A stretch of 64,000 nt of DNA. Origin: Anaeramoeba flamelloides. Taxonomy: Eukaryota > Metamonada > Anaeramoebidae. Where the stretch lies: NCBI GenBank assembly GCA_027625915.1, contig JANTQA010000042.1, forward strand, positions 1,252,001 through 1,316,000, in the 5' to 3' direction. The notes beneath the pieces are model-generated. The model did not search any database. It was not told the origin of the DNA and saw nothing but the letters and a program-made list of their open reading frames with translations. Of the stretch, positions 33,530 to 43,738 are shown one piece after another (within the stretch, counting starts at the first letter, position 1; each line of letters starts with the position of its first letter). A program made the position numbers and the translations under genes.

Positions 33530-33960
33530 CCCTCACTTTGTGAAAACTTTTAATAAGTTTTGTATTTCAAAAATTGAAAACTTTTTTAGAATAAAATCTT
33601 TTTGAAAGTTTTTTGTTTTAATAAACTGAAGGAAAAAACAATAAATGTGGTACAGAGGATGGGGTATGAAAGATAAGCTTTTTTTCAAAAAAAATTCAAT
33701 ACTTTTGGAAAATAAAGTCATTTGAAAAAAGTCTTTACTTTTTTCTAATTAAATCTTTTTGAAAGTTTTCCTTTTTAACATAGTAACAGAATTTGGACAA
33801 TTTGAACTTTTGAACAGTTTTATGTTAAAAAAAGTTAGGGGTAACCTTTAAATGTAAACTTGTAGTGGGAATCGCAAGAAAAGCACTGTTTAAGAAAAAG
33901 TTTTCACTTTATTAATACAAAAAACTTTCTACAAGTTTTAAGTAGATCTATCTTTGAAAA
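33530..33960 (-). repeat. Family D-related fragment (reverse)
   Basis: Reading minus, CTTTCATACCCC then CCACATTTATTG, TTCAGTTTATTAAAACAAAA and TTTTATTCTAAAAAAGTTTT follow the order seen at 23040-23250. It lies just upstream of the double RasGEF start and may form part of its promoter region. Confidence 0.6.
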
Positions 33961-34143
33961 ACAAAAAAAAGAACTTACTTTTTTAAAATAACTGAACAAC
34001 TCTTTTTGGGTTTTTAATAAATAAAATTTAACCTATATTTTTTTTTAGAAATTTGGATAGGTTGGAATTTTTTGAGATAAATTGTTTGTGACTCTTACTC
34101 TAATTGTTTGTAACCTTTTTTAATTTTTAAATATTGTTCGTTG

Positions 34144-34310
34144 TACTGGTATTTGAATTCTAAATGGGAAAGAATTTTCACTTCCTTTTCCATATTTTTT
34201 TTTTATAAATATAGTTCTTAAAGAAAGAGGTTCTCGATCTATGTTCTCGTAAAAAAGAGAAATTAAAAATGAAGTGAAAAAAAATCCCATTTATTATTCA
34301 AATACCAGTA
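34144..34310. mobile_element. Foldback MITE, family C (best copy, 167 bp)
   Basis: The left arm is TACTGGTATTTGAATTCTAA followed by ATGGGAAAGAATTTTCACTTC. The right arm is GAAGTGAAAAAAAATCCCAT followed by ATTCAAATACCAGTA. Arms are about 40 bp, end in TACTGG / CCAGTA, and have no coding content. Confidence 0.75.
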
Positions 34311-35899
34311 AAATAATAAGATCAAATTTTTAATTCAGCTTTCCCAAAAACAGGACCTTCCTCAAGAATTACAATAAATTAACAAAAGAACAACAATTCT
34401 GAAAAGAACTTTTTAATTTAGGTTTCTTTTATGAATTTCGATCTGAAATTTTACCGGATTTTCAATCTTTTTTATTCGAAAAACTGAAGGAAAATTATAT
34501 TCTATTTATTTTGAAACAAATATTAACAAGAAATACCAACAAAAAAGATAGAGAATTTGTCTCTTCATAATTATTGGAACTCTCAACTGCAACACACTAG
34601 TATGAAAAAATAAAATCAAAAAAAAAAAGTTAGACAAAACTACTCCCTCAATTAAAATTTCATCTTGAATAATAAAGTTTATTCACAATATAATCAAAAT
34701 TCCAGAACTTTAAATTCATGACACTATTGTATTTATTGTTGTTAGTATAACCAACTTTTTTAAAAGTCTCTAGTCTAGAAAAAAAGGCATTTTTCGGGTA
34801 AAAAACTACAAATAAACGGAAGAATGAATTATAGATTAATTCAACTTGGAGATATTTACTTTGATAGGTAATAACGAATAGTTATGAAAACATTGTACTC
34901 ATCTAATAAAACTGAAACAGAGAAAAAAAATTACTGATGATAATTATTGGAAAATCAAAAAAAAAGATTTTTTTAAATTTATATTAATAAATAATTTCAT
35001 AATAGTCCAAATAATTGGTTTTCAGTTTGAAAGGTATTTATTAAATTTAAAATACTTTTAAAATATATGATTATAACCTCTTAACTGTGTAAATAAAAAT
35101 ATTCAAATTTTTTACTATTAAATTTGAAAAAAATTTTACTTGAAAATTGAATTTTCCAACTTAAATTGTTAAATATCTTTAAAAGTATTTTTTTGATCCA
35201 AGATCCTTTATTAATTAATAGTGTTTATTATAAGTGAAGTTATTAAAAAGTGAAAAAATTAGCAAATGTTTGATTTTTTTCTGAAAAAATTTTTTTAGGA
35301 TCGTGCAGTTCAAAAATTTTTCTATACATCAAATCAGTTTTTTTTTTCAATAAGTGAAAAAGCGATGTACAATCGTAATTTTATGAAACTGGAATATTAC
35401 TTTTATGAATAATAACAGATTTTTTGAATTATAAGAATGAGAAGACAATAAGCATTTTTTATTCAACTTTAAAAATAAAGCTTTTTTTTTAAAAAATTTA
35501 GTTATTTGTATATAAGCATTTTCTTCACAGGAGAAGAAATTAGAAAAGAATTTCAAGCTATTTTCGAATGAAACTTTTTTGTCAATGAAATGAAAATTTT
35601 ATAAAAGATTCAATGATTTTTTGAATGAAATTTAAATGAATCACCATTAAAATAATTAACCAAAGTTATTTGGAAATTCCAATGTAATTATTCTTTAAAC
35701 CTTTATGAATTAAGTGAAAAATTTTGAAATAAAAAAGAAAAATATAGGAATTTCTAAGGAGATTTTTATTTTTTTGATTTTTTTTTTTGTATGGAAAAAA
35801 AAAAAAATACCAGGAAAAAGTGAAATCTCATCTTTTTAAGATTTTAAAAATGCTATATAAACTTTGTTTCTATCAAAGGGGCTCAACAGTTTTTTCATA

Positions 35900-36560
35900 T
35901 ATCAATAATTTTTTCTAATTCGCCTTTGAAGAACAAATGACAAATAAACAGAATAATACACCTCGAAGAATTGTTGATATCCTTCTGAAAGATAACTAAT
36001 AAATCAATAACTTTTCTTAAAAAATTGAAAAACTCAAATTCTTATGACCCCATTGAGAAAAACAACAATGTTTGATTTGATCTTCTAATGGTATTTGAAA
36101 AAACAATAGGATACAATTTTCATTTCATTTTCCATACTTTTCTTTTATAAATCAAGTCCCCAAACGAAGGTTGTTGGGATTTGTGGTCTCTATTTGAAAA
36201 GGAAATGAAAATGAAGTGAAAAATTTTCCCATTTATTAATCAAATATCTCCTCTCGAAGATCAAATAAAATTCCAATAGAAATCAATATGATTTCTCAAC
36301 AATCATTTTCACAGTTTCAATAACATTAAAATAAAATATTATAACCAAATGATCAGTGATCTTGACAATAAAAAAAAATTTTGCAACTGAATGACATCTT
36401 AATTTTCAAAAAAAAAAAAATAAAAACATAAAATGTTTTTAAATGTGAAAAAATGATTTCAATTTTGAAAATTTCCAAAATACATTTTTTCTTCTAATAT
36501 TTATGTAAACTCTTTATTCACATGTTTTTCACTCATTAAAACTGTACCCCATTTGACTAT
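35900..36560 (+). repeat. Dispersed repeat R1, copy 2 (occupied by a foldback)
   Basis: It is homologous to 16110-16700. It is interrupted at 36089-36247 by a family C foldback, so the pair forms an occupied-site and empty-site comparison. Confidence 0.6.
36089..36247. mobile_element. Foldback MITE, family C, inserted in R1
   Basis: It begins TGGTATTTGAAAAAACAATA and ends GAAGTGAAAAATTTTCCCAT followed by ATCAAATATC. Inner arms TTTTCATTTCATTTTCCATA and GGAAATGAAAATGAAGTGAA also pair. It is absent from R1 copy 1. Confidence 0.65.
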
Positions 36561-36573
36561 AAAATAGTTTATA

Positions 36574-36771
36574 CAGTCAATTTCACTTTTAATGCACAAA
36601 CTTTCAACGAAATTTAAGGCACAATAAAAATCTCAAATTAAAGCACAAAATTCAAATTCTAGTAAAAATAAATTGTAAAAAAAAAATTACCATATTTTGT
36701 GCCTTAATTTGAGATTTTTTTTGTGCCTTAAATTTCGTTGAAAGTTTGTGCCTTAAAAGTGAAACTGACTG
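36574..36771. mobile_element. Palindromic MITE, family B copy 2 (best copy)
   Basis: CAGTCAATTTCACTTTTAAT with GCACAAACTTTCAACGAAAT on the left is mirrored by ATTTCGTTGAAAGTTTGTGC with CTTAAAAGTGAAACTGACTG on the right; TA flanks each end (36572-36573 and 36772-36773). The arms are about 85 bp of a 198-bp element. It directly abuts family A copy 4. Confidence 0.8.
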
Positions 36772-36775
36772 TATA

Positions 36776-37299
36776 TAAACCTCATACCAAAAATCCAGTA
36801 TCTAAAATCAAAAATAGTCAAACAAAAAATAATTTATTATATACTACAACCACATATTAAAACACATTTAATTTACCATGTATTAATATTTTAGATGGAG
36901 CCCTTTTGTTTCGAAATAAAGAAAAAATTATAAAACAATAAAAAAAAGTGATGTGTTACAAAATGATAAATCGAGCTGAACAAAAAATGTATTGGTAAAT
37001 ATGTTTAAATTTCATTAACAATTATTCATCTATCAACAATAAGATACAATTGACCAATTATATGTGAATTCATCTATTTTTTAAAATCAAAATTACCCAT
37101 TCCATTGTCTATTTTAAAAAAAATCCCGATCTAATACCCCGTATTAAATAACATCTAAAAGAAAATAATAATAATAATAAAACAGAAAAGACAAAAAATG
37201 AAATAACTTTTAAAATTAGAATAATTTCCAAATTGTTTTTAGAGTTGAGTATTGCTATCTTTTCGACTTTTTTGACTATGCCAAAAATTTTGTAGTTAA
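36776..37299 (+). mobile_element. MITE family A copy 4 (about full length)
   Basis: It starts TAAACCTCATACCAAAAATC, carries GAACAAAAAATGTATTGGTA and AAACAGAAAAGACAAAAAAT, and ends CTATGCCAAAAATTTTGTAG. The order matches 5645-6179 with moderate divergence. It abuts the palindromic element, which suggests insertion into or beside that element's TA end. Confidence 0.7.
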
Positions 37300-38489
37300 T
37301 TTTTTTATATTTATATATTAACTATTTTCCAGTCAATTAATCCCGGTTGTTAAAAGAGAATTAAATGCGTTTAACGGATTTCAAATGGAAATTAGAAGAA
37401 AAAAATAATTTTTGAAATTTCAAAAATGAAATTTTTTTTTTTTTCTTTTTTTTTTTTTCAATTTTTTTTTATGCTTGATTCATTTTCGATTTTTTTTAAT
37501 TAAATAATCTATAAACACTTATAATAAAATTATTATAATAATATTTTTGAAACAGCGGAAATTATTGTAAAGAAATCATATTTATTTATATTCAAATTTT
37601 ATTTAAATCGCCCAATAAAGATCAAAATTAGTGTTGTTATTTTTCTTGAAAGTACTTAGAATTTTAGTTTTTTAAAAAATAAGAAAATTCATTGATTTAT
37701 TAGTTTTATTTCAGACAGGTATCAACGAAAATTTTATAGGCATTGTTTTACTTATGGTTTTATTTACTCTCCAATAACGAATTATAAAAAATAATTAATA
37801 AATGAAAAAAAAGTAGGAAAAAATTGACATAAAATAAAATTTATATTAATATATGTGTGATTTTGTGTTTTAAATGTTGGATCTAGGAATAAGAAACAGT
37901 ATTATTGTTTAAAAAAAAATTAAAGAGTTAATCTTTAAAAAATTATTGATTCAAGAATAATTGTTGTGACTTTCATTTCAAAGGGTATAATAGAAAATTT
38001 TTTCTTAACAAAATTTTTAATATTTAAAGATATTTTTAAATAGGTGTTTTTTTATAGCATACTATCATAATAATTCCTTGTTGATTATTTTTAATTTTCC
38101 ATTTTTTAATTATTTTAATTTTTTTTTCAATATTTACCCCCCCCCATCATTAATAAACTATCATAAAAATTTCAGAAGGAAATAAATACATTTAAAATTT
38201 TTTTCTCACATTTGAATGTTAGTGAATTGCCAATAAAAAACCCTTTGAGTGCCAGAGGATATTTAATCTTGTAAAAATACACTATTTATAAACTAAAATT
38301 CAAAATTACCACACAAATAAAATAGTTCAAATAATCACAATAATAGAATTTCATTCAAATTGGAAATAATTTTGAATTTTGTTTAAAATATAAATTATTT
38401 TTTCATCTTTTAGTTTTTTGTTTTCATTTCATTTTTTGAATTTACCTAATTTGTTTCTTTCGATCAATTTTTTTTTTTCAAAAATTGAT

Positions 38490-38755
38490 ATTATGCTAAA
38501 GTTGAGTTGTTTAAAATAGAAGAACTCAAAGAAAATTAGTATTTGGTAAATAACCATTTGATTGATCAATATTTCCTATTAGAATTCAAACAAATTAATA
38601 AATGTATTTTTTCGTTTTGCTCTCGGAAAATTTTTAACACACCCATGATTTATTTGTATTTATATTTATTTATTTTTTGTTTTGGAAGTATTGTGATTTA
38701 TAAAAAAGTGATAAAATTTCACTTATCAAATGGTTCTAATTTGTTATTTCTTTGA
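38490..38755 (-). mobile_element. MITE family A copy 5 (reverse, partial)
   Basis: The block AATAAATGTATTTTTTCGTT with TGCTCTCGGAAAATTTTTAA and CACACCCATGATTT is the reverse complement of the conserved centre (ATGATGAAACGAGCGGAACA in copy 2). The outer parts are weak. Confidence 0.5.
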
Positions 38756-38839
38756 GAATTGATTAAATCAGATTTTTTTTTCAAAATGGATTGAATTTTG
38801 GTATGTTAAAATTTTTTAAGAGGAGTTTACAATGTTATA

Positions 38840-39134
38840 CAGTTAGTTCCACTTTTAAGGCACAAACTTCTAATCAAAATTAAGGTACGATAAAAATCTC
38901 AAATTAAGGCACATAATTCAGATTCTAGGAAAGTAATTGATGTAAAAAAAATTCTAAATTTTGTACCTTAATTTGAATTTTTTGGTGCCTTAAATTTCGT
39001 TGAAAGTTTTTACCTTAAATTTTAAACAGACTGTAAATTATTAACCTCAAATCTGAATTTTGTGCCTTAATTTGAGATTTTTATTTAACTTAAATTTCGT
39101 TTAAATTTTGTGCCTTAAATTTGAAACTGGTTGT
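38840..39134. mobile_element. Palindromic MITE, family B copy 3 plus an extra half-unit
   Basis: A first palindrome (38840-39033) runs from CAGTTAGTTCCACTTTTAAG to TTTTAAACAGACTG. A further right-hand arm (39040-39134) follows, with AATTTTGTGCCTTAATTTGA and TGTGCCTTAAATTTGAAACT. The second half-unit suggests a tandem or nested insertion with loss of one arm. Confidence 0.7.
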
Positions 39135-40270
39135 AGTTGTAATAAGAATTAAAGGGAATAATAGTTGAATCTTTAATTTTTTACATTTTTTTGAACATTT
39201 TTTTTTTGTTTAAATTTTTGGTTTTATTATATGTTGTTATAGATCTAGAAATTTGTTTACACGGATGCACATAATTAATCAAACAATAAAAAAAATAGAA
39301 AAAAAATGTGTTTATTTTAAAATAAATTATTTATTTTTGAATATCAAAAAAGAACCACATATGTTCAAATCTGTATTTTGTAAAAAAAAATAGATTTTTT
39401 CTTTTGTTCTAGGCTTAACCAAATAAACGTGATTAAATCAAAAATAAAAAAAAAATTCAATCAAGGTATATTTTTGAAGATTTTTTTTGTCTTTTCATTG
39501 GGATGAGAAAAACAATATATTTCCTTTGAATTTCTTAGCTGATTCAGATATATTAGTATTTAATAATACAATTTTTTTTACAAATCTGTTTTGAAAATTC
39601 ATTTTTCAAATAATATTAACAAAAAAAAAAATCTAAAATAAAAAATATTTTTTCAAAAATTAAAACACAAAGACTGAAATGTCAAAATAAAAAATAACCA
39701 CAAAAGAAAAAACTCAAAGAAAAAGGAAATATTGTTAAAAAAAAATAATAATCTAAATTATTTTTATGTTCTCAAATTAATCAACAATAAATAATTTGCT
39801 AATCAAACAAATTTGCATAACAAATCTATTTTTCTGAAAAGGAATTTTCAAAAATACTCTATTTTCTTCAAATATTTATAAGGCAAATTAAATGAGAATA
39901 TGAATTTAAATTCTTTTTGAAAATCTTTCAAAAGAATAATTGATAAGTTTCTCAAAATTGTTTAAAATAAAAATTTTCAAATGAAGAATAAAAAAATAAT
40001 CTATTAAAAAAGAAAAAAATTATATCAAAATTTAAACAGATAATATTAATAAATAATGGATTTTTTTTTTCAAGATCAATTTTTTAATTATTTTTATTTT
40101 GATTTTTCACATTTGTTTTTCATTATATAATATGATTATTTATTTTATTCCCTATTTATTATTATATTAATTTATATTGTTAAAGAAACGATTTTAAAGA
40201 TTCATTTTCTTGGTAAACGAGTTACTGAAAATTGTGAAAATTTTCAGTGCCCTTAAATATTAGCCCGATA

Positions 40271-40292
40271 TATATATATATATATATATATA
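40271..40292. repeat. AT microsatellite
   Basis: A short (AT)n run; another lies at about 40524-40541, directly beside the left end of the ATCGCGAT element. Confidence 0.85.
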
Positions 40293-40548
40293 AACAAAAT
40301 TTCAAAAAATAGTTTGAGATTTTTCATCAGAAAAAAATTTGTTGAATTGTTTTTTTTTTAAAATATTAATGTATTTTACTAAAGTATTTAGAGATAATGG
40401 CCAATATAGATTAATAAATAAAAATACAATATAATCATTTTACTTTTTATTTGCGAAATAAAAAACAAAAATAAATAATTATAATAAATTTTACCCCTAA
40501 TTTTGAAATTTGGTTAGATATATAAAATATATATATATATATTCAATA

Positions 40549-41802
40549 GAGGTTTTGATGATAACTTATATTATCCTGATATTAACAATAAAATCGCAAT
40601 AGTATTAAAAAAATCGCGATTAGTCCAACTTTATCGCGAAAAATCATAAAATCACGATAAACAACATTATCGTGATATTCATATTATCGCGAAAAAATGA
40701 AAAATTATTTTTTTGAAATCATCTTAAAAAAAATCTCTTGACTTTTACAAAGCCTTGATACTTTTACAACACTTTTTCCCTTTAATAATACCATAAAGTG
40801 TTTGTAAGGGTTCTGAACTGTCTTCAAGTGTTTGAAAGTTTTGAAAGACTGAAAACTTTTATAAAGGGAATGAGTTTGGTTTGTTGTAGAAAAAAATTTT
40901 ATTCTTTTCATTTTTTTTTTTCACAAAAAATAAAATCTCAAACAAATTTTATGATCAAACTAATAATTACCCATTTCAACAATACACTTGAATATAAAGA
41001 TCCATGTATTTTCTTAAAATGGAGTTGTTACCTTCACTATTTATAAATAACCAAAAAGAATAAAGAATAATTTTCATTCTTTTTGGAGATCGATCAAACA
41101 AAAACCACTAAGCTCTAATTGTGTTTTCTGTCCAATACAAAGATATCAGTAGAAAAAGAAGAAGAAGACAAGAATTGTATAAAAAATCTTAATAATTGGT
41201 GATTATCTGGCAAGGATGTTGTGAAATCTTTTGAAGAGTTATCCAACTCCTTTTAGCTTGCTGAGAAAAAATGAAAATATTGTAACCCAAGATCACATTC
41301 TTTAAAGAACAGGTAATGGGTTGGTTGTTTTAGAAGGTCTTTTATTCAACTCAATTTACAACACCACGATTAACTGAAAAAATATTTATTTCTATTTATT
41401 TCTTATTGTTGTTGATCTAAAAGGATCGATAGGTTTGTCAACCAAATAAAATGAAAACACAATAAAACTCTTTGATCTAATCCTTGATTGGATCATATAT
41501 CTTTTTTGTTTTTTTTTCAAAAAATAACTTTTTTTCACCAAATCTATTTTTTGATCAAAAAAAATTTTTTTGTTTAAAAATATTTCTCAATTAACCCAAA
41601 AACCCATCAACTATTATATCGCGATTACTTTTTAATCGCGATATTTTGGCATTTATTACGATTTTTTCATAATTATCGCGATTTTATAGAATATCGCGAT
41701 TTGTTATATTATCGCGATAATATTGAATATCGCGATTTAATTGAAATTATCGCGATTTTTGTAACTTTATCGTGAATTATAGCATGTTATCATCAAAACC
41801 TC
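40549..41802. mobile_element. TIR element with subterminal ATCGCGAT arrays (1254 bp)
   Basis: The ends GAGGTTTTGATGATAAC and GTTATCATCAAAACCTC are exact inverted repeats, each flanked by TA. Inside the left end (40590-40700) are about six ATCGCGA/ATCACGA/ATCGTGA sites. Inside the right end (41617-41772) are about nine, mostly TTATCGCGATTT or ATATCGCGATTT. CG is rare elsewhere in this DNA, so the sites stand out. The centre (40720-41600) is AT-rich with only low-complexity frames. Arrays of a short palindrome just inside the termini are typical of transposase binding sites in non-autonomous DNA transposons. The family is not one I can name. Confidence 0.75.
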
Positions 41803-43738
41803 TAATAACCTCTTTCTTAAATTTTGTTTGGCGTTTTAACTTTTATAACCCTGTATAAAAATTCCATATAAAAAAAAAATTAACTTTATCCTTTAAAACA
41901 TAACATGAAATCGATATTACTTTTTTTTTTTGTATGTGATAAGATAAATATTTTCTATTTTTAATATATCATCATAAAAATTTTTTGTTTTTGAAATAAA
42001 ACCAAACAAAAAAATGAATTTAAAAATCACATAAATCATAGAACTAATTTAAATCATAACATAAATGATCGAAAAAATATTTTCTGTGATTTCTTTGATT
42101 TATGTTATTTTTTTTAATTGTTCAAACCTGAGATTTTTGCAATTTTGGAACGTAAGGATATACATCAATGTATTTTTTTTTCTTTGGATTTTGTAAACCC
42201 AAAAGCAAGGCAATTTTATAATAAGTTTCTTCATACCAAACCACTATTTATATAAAGATCAAATAAACATTATGTTTCTAGACCCTTAACAACGATATTA
42301 ATGTTTTCAAAAAAGTTTCTAGAAGATCGATTCTATGAAATGTTTTTATCAAAGTTATCAAAAAAAAAAATATAGAAAATTAACAAATCAAAAAAAAAAA
42401 AATTCATTATTTCTTGATCCTAGACTAAATTTTTGATATACAATTTTCATATTTTCTCTTTTTTTATTGTGAACTCTTATTGGAAATTTTTTTATTTTAT
42501 GAATTTTTCAGAAAGTGATGACTTTCCATTGAGCAAAAATCTACAAAAACAATTGTAATCAATTCTTTAATTCAAATCTTTTTAGTAAAAATTGGAAATT
42601 TTCGAACTCCTTTTTCATCCAAATAGAGTTCACCAAAGCTTTTGGAATGATTTTTAAAGAATTTATTTTCAGATTTAATTATAAAAAAGTTAATATGAAA
42701 GGTGTTATAAGAGGTATTACAACTCCATGGTCAATTCTTTTCCTCCATTTGGGTAACACTTTTAAAAACATTTTACATAAACTTTTAAAAAACCATATTG
42801 TGAAAATTTCAATTTTTGAACTTATTTATCCTCATCGTTTGGTATGTGATCTGGGACGAATACAGGCAAAACGCATATTATTTTTTTTTTCCACTAACAT
42901 CAAATTACCCATTAAAATCCAATAGTTATCTTCCTACCGTTTATTCCAAACGAATTTTTACTCTACCCATTGGAAAAGAAATGTTATATCTTTATTAAAT
43001 AAAGCGTTATTAAATTTTGTAACGATAAATTAGACTATAAACGAAAAACCAAATAATTAACGAATAAATATAAAGAAAAATGATCAAACATTTTACAAGA
43101 CGATGAGTGTTTTTTCAATTAAAAAAAAAAACAGGAATAATTCTCTCGAGATTATCTTTATCAAAGCTAAATTCGTGAAAAAAATCAAAAAAATTTGTTG
43201 TTTTTCGTGAATCGAAATAAAGAACAAAATCCTTAATAATTGAAAATTTGAATGATAATAAGTAACTTAACCCTGATTATAATTCTCTTTTCATTTTTCT
43301 TTACTGATCTGTGTACTTTATAAAAATTGATCAAAACCCGAAAGAGTAATAATGTTGCAGTTATTTTTCTTCGTTCAACGAACTTTTTTATAAATAATAA
43401 TTTATGATTTCAACAAAATCTATTTTTGGACTGAATAAATGTAACTTTCAGACACTTTGAATCATCAAAAATGATGTCAAACCTGATTTAAAAAACTTAT
43501 AACTTGAAAAATAAATTCCCAAAACTTTAAGTAAAATAAATTGAAAAATTATTTTTTAGATGAAGGGTTGTGGAAAATAAAACAAAATTTAGAAAGTAAC
43601 TTTGAAAAAATGTGACCAATAAATTTGACAGAAGAATTTCTCTTTTAAAAATTTAACAGATTTGTTTTTGGGTTTATTATTTTTTTCTCGAAAACAATTT
43701 TTTGTCTTTTTTGAAGCACAAAAAACTCCAAAACGTTA

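Larger units (their letters stand above)
33113..43738. other. 10.6-kb gene-free region between divergent genes, repeat-rich
   Basis: No exon was recognised in the longest gene desert of the window. It contains family D-like sequence (33530-33960), foldbacks (34144-34310, 36089-36247), dispersed repeat R1 copy 2 (35900-36560), palindromic elements (36574-36771, 38840-39134), family A copies (36776-37299, 38490-38755), AT repeats near 40270 and 40525, and the ATCGCGAT element (40549-41802). A frame at 42686-42925 has no secure family match. Confidence 0.6.

Noticed and set aside
42647-42925. Open frame of 92 codons with a segment loosely recalling the start of an LTR-element reverse transcriptase
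   Set aside because: Only a few residues match, and nothing downstream fits the family. AT-rich background can give this, so it is not annotated as an element.
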